From assembly GCF_036964665.1 (NCBI RefSeq), contig NZ_JBAMDA010000001.1, positions 744,001-808,000 on the forward strand: DNA of 64,000 nt, written 5' to 3'. The stretch is from Nitrobacter sp. NHB1 (GTDB lineage Bacteria > Pseudomonadota > Alphaproteobacteria > Rhizobiales > Xanthobacteraceae). Of the stretch, positions 60,415 through 64,000 are shown piece after piece. How positions within the stretch are numbered: the first letter of the stretch is position 1; each line of letters opens with the position of its first letter. Both the position numbers and the translations under genes were made by a program. Under the pieces are notes generated by a model. The model searched no databases, was not told the DNA's origin, and saw only the letters and a list, made by a program, of their open reading frames with translations.

Positions 60415-62084
60415 TAGCGCGACCCGATGAACTGATGTTCGCTCCGCTCGGGGGTGTGGGTGAGATCGGCATGAACCTGTCGATCTACGGGCTCGGCAAC
60501 CGCCATCAGCGAAGCTGGCTGGCGGTCGATCTCGGTGTTTCCTTCGGCGACGAGGAGCATTTGCCGGGCATCGATCTCATCATGCCCGACATCCGGTTTC
60601 TCGAAAAGGAACGGAAGAACCTCGTCGGTCTCGTACTGACTCACGCCCATGAGGATCACTTCGGCGCGATTATCGAATTGTGGCCGCGCCTGAAATGCCC
60701 GATCTACGCCACCAAATTCAGCGCGGCATTGTTCGAGGCCAAATGCGCGGCGGAACGCAATCCGCCGGATATCCCGGTGACCGTGGTGCCCTCGGGTGGT
60801 CGCATCGATCTCGGTCCCTTCAACGTTGAATTTGTTCCCGTGGCGCATTCGATTCCGGAATCCCATGCGCTTGCGATTCATACGGCGGCAGGAATCGTGT
60901 TGCATACCGGTGACTGGAAGATCGATCCGACCCCCATCATCGGGCCGCCGACCGACGAGCGGCGATTGCGCGAACTTGGCGACGAGGGCGTGCTGGCGCT
61001 GATCGGCGATTCCACCAATGCGGTGCGAGACGGGCGCTCGCCGTCCGAAACCGAAGTTGCCAAAACCATCGCAGAATTGGTGAAGGCCGCCAGGGGCCGG
61101 GTCGCGGTGACCACGTTCGCATCCAATGTCGGGCGGCTGCGCGCTGTGGCCGATGCCGCGCGCGCGGCTGGACGCGAGGTCGTGGTGGTCGGCCGCGCCA
61201 TGGAGCGCGTGGTGCAAGTCGCGCGCGAGACCGGACATCTGGACGGGATGCAGGATTTTCGCAGCGCCGACGTGTATGGCCATCTTCCGCCGGACAAGGT
61301 GTTGGCGCTGTGCACCGGCAGCCAGGGCGAGCCGCGGGCGGCGCTTTCGCGTATCGCTAAGGATGATCATCCGCAAGTCACGCTGAACCGTGGCGATACC
61401 GTGATCTTTTCCTCACGCACCATTCCCGGCAACGAGAAAGCTGTCGGCGCGATCATCAATGGTCTGGTGACCCAGGGCATTGAGGTCATTACCGATCGCA
61501 CCGAACTGGTTCATGTGTCCGGCCATCCGCGCCGCGACGAACTGCGGGACATGATCGCGTGGGTTCGCCCGCAGTTGCTGATCCCGGTGCACGGTGAGGC
61601 TTTGCATCTCTCCGAACATGCGCGGTTGGGCCGCGCCGCAGGCGTGCCGAAAGTCCTGATTTGCAAAAACGGCGATCTGGTCCGGCTTGGACCCGGAGAC
61701 CCTGGCATCATCGATGAATTGCCGTCGGGACGGTTTTACAAGGATGGCGCCATCCTCGAGGATTCAAAGTCGCGCGCGGTTGTCGAGCGGCGGCGCATGG
61801 CATTTGCCGGCTGCGTGTTCGTGGCGCTCGCTGTTACGGAGAAGGGTGAACTGGTTGATGATCCCGAGATCGATCTCGTCGGCATACCGGAGAAGAATAC
61901 GGTCGGCGAGGTGATCGACGACATTGTTTTCGATGCGGTGGTCTCGACGGTGAAGGCGTTGCCGCGAACGCGGCGGCGCGATCCGGATGCGATGGCCGAG
62001 TCATTGCGCCGCGCCGTGCGGGCAGCGGTTGCGGAAGAGTGGGGCAAGAAGCCGCTGTGCTATGTTCACGTTCTGGTGATCTAG
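60411..62084 (+). CDS. rnj: Ribonuclease J
   Basis: Metallo-beta-lactamase/beta-CASP nuclease with 5'-3' exo- and endoribonuclease activity in RNA processing. The 557-residue protein has LTHAHEDHFGAI (the HxHxDH metal motif), LHTGDWKIDPTP, GDSTNAVRDGRSPSE, the beta-CASP domain with ALCTGSQGEPRAALSRIA and FSSRTIPGNEKAVG, and HVSGHPRRDELRDMIAWVRPQLLIPVHGEALHLSEH. Coupled to birA by ATGA overlap, the usual arrangement after nuoN in the order. Confidence 0.95.
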   Translation: MIARPDELMFAPLGGVGEIGMNLSIYGLGNRHQRSWLAVDLGVSFGDEEHLPGIDLIMPDIRFLEKERKNLVGLVLTHAHEDHFGAIIELWPRLKCPIYATKFSAALFEAKCAAERNPPDIPVTVVPSGGRIDLGPFNVEFVPVAHSIPESHALAIHTAAGIVLHTGDWKIDPTPIIGPPTDERRLRELGDEGVLALIGDSTNAVRDGRSPSETEVAKTIAELVKAARGRVAVTTFASNVGRLRAVADAARAAGREVVVVGRAMERVVQVARETGHLDGMQDFRSADVYGHLPPDKVLALCTGSQGEPRAALSRIAKDDHPQVTLNRGDTVIFSSRTIPGNEKAVGAIINGLVTQGIEVITDRTELVHVSGHPRRDELRDMIAWVRPQLLIPVHGEALHLSEHARLGRAAGVPKVLICKNGDLVRLGPGDPGIIDELPSGRFYKDGAILEDSKSRAVVERRRMAFAGCVFVALAVTEKGELVDDPEIDLVGIPEKNTVGEVIDDIVFDAVVSTVKALPRTRRRDPDAMAESLRRAVRAAVAEEWGKKPLCYVHVLVI

Positions 62085-62198
62085 TGGAGTGAGTTTGACA
62101 CGCCCCTTGACGGCGAGCGCCGGACGTCGGACGTGATTGTCAGTCCTGCCTGAGCAGGTGGCGAGTTGGAATCGAACCATTGACCATTTCAGGATAAC

Positions 62199-62603
62199 AT
62201 GCTGGGCCGGCTCAATCATGTGGCGATTGCCGTCAGGGATGCCGAAAAAGCGGCGAAGATCTACGGCACTGCCTTCGGTGCGGATATTTCCGCTGCGGTG
62301 CCACTACCGGAGCATGGGGTGATCACCGTGTTTGCGGCGCTGCCCAACACCAGGATCGAATTCATCCAGCCGCTCGGCGAGGCTTCTCCGATTGCGAAGT
62401 TTGTCGAGCGCAACGCTGATGGCGGTATTCATCATATCTGCTATGAGGTACCTGATATTGTTGCAACTCGTGATATGCTGATAGCAGAGGGCGCTCGCGT
62501 TCTTGGCGACGGCGAGCCGAAGATCGGCGCACATGGCAAGCCGGTGCTTTTCTTCCATCCGAAAGACTTTTCCGGCGCGCTTGTCGAAATCGAGCAATCC
62601 TGA
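62199..62603 (+). CDS. mce: Methylmalonyl-CoA epimerase
   Basis: Interconverts the (2R) and (2S) forms of methylmalonyl-CoA on the way from propionyl-CoA to succinyl-CoA. The 134-residue vicinal-oxygen-chelate protein has RLNHVAIAVRDAEKAAKIYG with the first metal His, FIQPLGEASPIAKFVERNADGGIHHICYEV with the second, and KPVLFFHPKDFSGALVEIEQ with the catalytic/metal Glu. AGGATAAC precedes ATG 62199. The stop shares a base with the next gene's ATG. Confidence 0.94.
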   Translation: MLGRLNHVAIAVRDAEKAAKIYGTAFGADISAAVPLPEHGVITVFAALPNTRIEFIQPLGEASPIAKFVERNADGGIHHICYEVPDIVATRDMLIAEGARVLGDGEPKIGAHGKPVLFFHPKDFSGALVEIEQS

Positions 62604-62878
62604 TGGTTAATACAATCTCCTCCGGTTTTGCCATCTACTTCGTCGTATGGTGGATAACGCTATTCGTGATGCTGCCGATCGGCGTGCGGAGCCAGCATGA
62701 AGACGGCGAGCACATTCCGGGCACCGATCCCGGAGCTCCGGTGATGCCGTTGATGCGCCGCAAACTGATCGGGACCACGGTTCTTTCAATGGTCATCTAT
62801 GGTATCGCGACGTGGGCGTATTATGCAGGTTTGCTTAATGTCGTGTGGCTGTCGCAGTTGATGGGCTTTTCGGGTTAG
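62603..62878 (+). CDS. DUF1467 family membrane protein
   Basis: A 91-residue protein with two membrane helices (ISSGFAIYFVVWWITLFVML and TTVLSMVIYGIATWAYYAGLL) and the family hallmark LPIGVRSQHEDGEHIPGTDPGAPVMP between them. DUF1467 proteins follow mce in many alphaproteobacteria; the role is unknown. Translation is coupled to mce (TGATG). Its TAG stop is the first three bases of a dispersed repeat. Confidence 0.92.
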   Translation: MVNTISSGFAIYFVVWWITLFVMLPIGVRSQHEDGEHIPGTDPGAPVMPLMRRKLIGTTVLSMVIYGIATWAYYAGLLNVVWLSQLMGFSG

Positions 62879-62975
62879 AGCGTTTTCGAGCGAAGTGGAT
62901 ACTGGTTCGCGTGAAGAAAATGCGTCAAATCAAAATCATAGAGCCTTGCTTCTGATTTCATCAGAAGCAAAAAGG
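62876..62975. repeat. Dispersed repeat, type 1 (copy D)
   Basis: TAGAGCGTTTTCGAGCGAAG, then GGATACTGGTTCGCGTGAAG, AAAATGCGTCAAATCAAAAT, and CTTCTGATTTCATCAGAAG at the right end. Same unit and direction as 19786-19885. The first TAG is the stop of the DUF1467 gene. Confidence 0.8.
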
Positions 62976-63614
62976 CTGTAGATCGCCCGATCCGGTTGCA
63001 GAGAGAAGAGCGGTCCAATAGCACATCGTGCCGGGGCATCACCGGACCCACTCAAAGAATGCGATCGGCTGGGCTGCTGTCTCTCGGACTTATCCGAGTT
63101 GATCATCCGCACTGATCCTGAAAACAAAGTGCTCTTAAAAAAAATAAAGAGCAGGACCAAAGCCCCACTCTCAAAATTGTATCGGCCCTTATATCCCCAA
63201 AAGTTGGATTTTATCGTTGCTTGACGGGGCTGCGCTTCGATACGCTAGGGTTCCTCCCGAGACTTGGACTACCAGACTGATGCCCCGCAGGCAGCCTGAA
63301 GCCTGAGCGTAGTCGATCTTTTCATGTCTGTCACCGTTCCCGACAACGAAATTTCGGGATTCCGCATGTGCAGATGCAAATATCCCCGTGCCATTTTTCA
63401 CGCATCCACATTGGATTATAATCCCACGTCCGATTGGAGCACGCGCTTGGACATAAAGCCGCGCGGTTGTTGAAGCGGTCTTTGAAGATACGCCGGAGGT
63501 GTTTGCGTGTTCGCCTCGCTCCTCGAACATTCCGTCGGCGCAAGCCGGTCGGGAGTCTCGGCTCGACACTCGACTCCGGCCATGGTAGTTCTCGGCGCGA
63601 AAGGCTGGGGAATC
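62976..63614. other. Gap before the last gene: no gene seen
   Basis: 639 bases of lower GC without a supportable coding frame. TGCTCTT (63130-63136) pairs with AAGAGCA (63147-63153) over an A-rich loop. A TATAAT lies at 63416-63421 without a clear -35. I looked for cobalamin and other riboswitch hallmarks and found none. Confidence 0.4.
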
Positions 63615-63980
63615 ATGCGACGGCGACTGGAAAGACTTCTTCCAATCGTTATGCTTGCGATGCTGGTGCAGATTTTCGCGCCGATCGCTGCTTGCCGGGC
63701 GTTCAGCAACGTCGTGGCCGATCCGCTGGCGGGCGCCATCTGTTCGCACGCCGCCGGTGGATCACAAGACGCTCCGGCCGACCCGCACCAGGCACACAGT
63801 GCCTGTTGTACTTTGTGCTGTGCAGCACATACCCCGACCCCGACCGCTGACCCGCAGGCCTCGATTGCTAGGATTGAGCGCGACGCCGATGCGGTCGTCT
63901 GGCGTGAGCGGATCTTCGGACTGCGGCTATCCGCAGCCGGCTCCAACGCGCAGGCGCGCGGCCCTCCCGGCATTTCCTGA
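63615..63980 (+). CDS. DUF2946-type small exported protein
   Basis: A 121-residue protein with a basic start MRRRLERLLP and a hydrophobic segment (IVMLAMLVQIFAPIAACRAF) that acts as signal or anchor. A Cys/His-rich part follows (ICSHAAGG, HSACCTLCCAAH). Length and the late HxxCC-type pattern fit DUF2946, short proteins often placed beside copper or TonB-receptor genes; the neighbour lies beyond the window. ATG 63615 follows TGGGGAATC. Family call moderate, function unknown. Confidence 0.65.
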   Translation: MRRRLERLLPIVMLAMLVQIFAPIAACRAFSNVVADPLAGAICSHAAGGSQDAPADPHQAHSACCTLCCAAHTPTPTADPQASIARIERDADAVVWRERIFGLRLSAAGSNAQARGPPGIS

Positions 63981-64000
63981 TTTTCAGTAAATTTTGAACG

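Noticed and set aside
63189-63614. Cobalamin or other riboswitch before the DUF2946-type gene
   Set aside because: No conserved box of a known riboswitch class was found on either strand.

Overview
The window is a contiguous stretch of a GC-rich alphaproteobacterial chromosome. Gene content, gene order and the intergenic repeats point to the Bradyrhizobium / Rhodopseudomonas / Nitrobacter family (Nitrobacteraceae, Hyphomicrobiales). Reasons: the runs slt-dapA-smpB, rpoZ-rsh-pdxJ-acpS-lepB-rnc-era-recO-parC, tRNA-Leu-tig-clpP-clpX-lon and nuoA-N-birA-rnj-mce; an ldtR-type regulator; an arsR-aquaporin-arsC operon; and dispersed palindromes of the GAGCATGATCCCGAAAAGTGG kind. The genus is not settled from sequence alone. 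Nearly all of the window is core housekeeping DNA.

1-9.5 kb: the start of a lytic transglycosylase, dapA, mscL, smpB, a PilZ protein, an overlapping NYN / uracil-DNA glycosylase pair, rpoZ, the bifunctional (p)ppGpp synthetase/hydrolase, pdxJ and acpS. 9.8-15.8 kb: the lepB-rnc-era chain with ATGA overlaps, a small membrane protein, recO and parC. 15.9-18.9 kb: an accessory metal region, with an arsenic operon (arsR, arsenite channel, arsC) whose operator covers its own start codon, then mntH behind a TTGCAA-N5-TTGCAA site. 18.9-23.2 kb: bpt, an RDD membrane protein, hemB, a DUF6163-type protein and ldtR. 23.2-25.3 kb: a gene-poor patch rich in palindromic repeats, with one coiled-coil protein and one small ABM-fold protein. 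25.2-31.8 kb: an AI-2E family permease, glnB-glnA behind a sigma-54 promoter, nnr, and a Tat-exported multicopper-oxidase-like protein that has lost its copper ligands.

32.0-39.1 kb: tRNA-Leu and the protein quality-control block tig, clpP, clpX, lon. 39.2-42.5 kb: tRNA-Val(UAC) followed by a small accessory insertion. This holds a tiny orphan gene, a second tRNA-like 3' copy lacking the D arm, a methyltransferase, a small secreted protein and pepT. 42.6-43.7 kb: HU, tRNA-Asp and a 64-residue membrane peptide. 43.9-59.6 kb: a complete 14-gene respiratory complex I operon (nuoA to nuoN) with an FkbM-family methyltransferase fused by overlap between nuoD and nuoE, two palindromic inserts, and a His-rich loop in NuoL. 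59.6-64 kb: birA (no DNA-binding domain), RNase J, methylmalonyl-CoA epimerase, a DUF1467 protein, a repeat-bearing gap, and a DUF2946-type small protein.

I found no prophage, IS transposase, CRISPR array, secretion system or obvious defence system. The points most worth a second look are: the predicted leaderless, operator-covered arsR start; the FkbM gene inside the nuo operon; repeats that supply the stop codons of their neighbours; the D-armless tRNA-like copy next to tRNA-Val; the copper-less multicopper oxidase; and an inverted motif pair shared by the rpoZ and clpX upstream regions.
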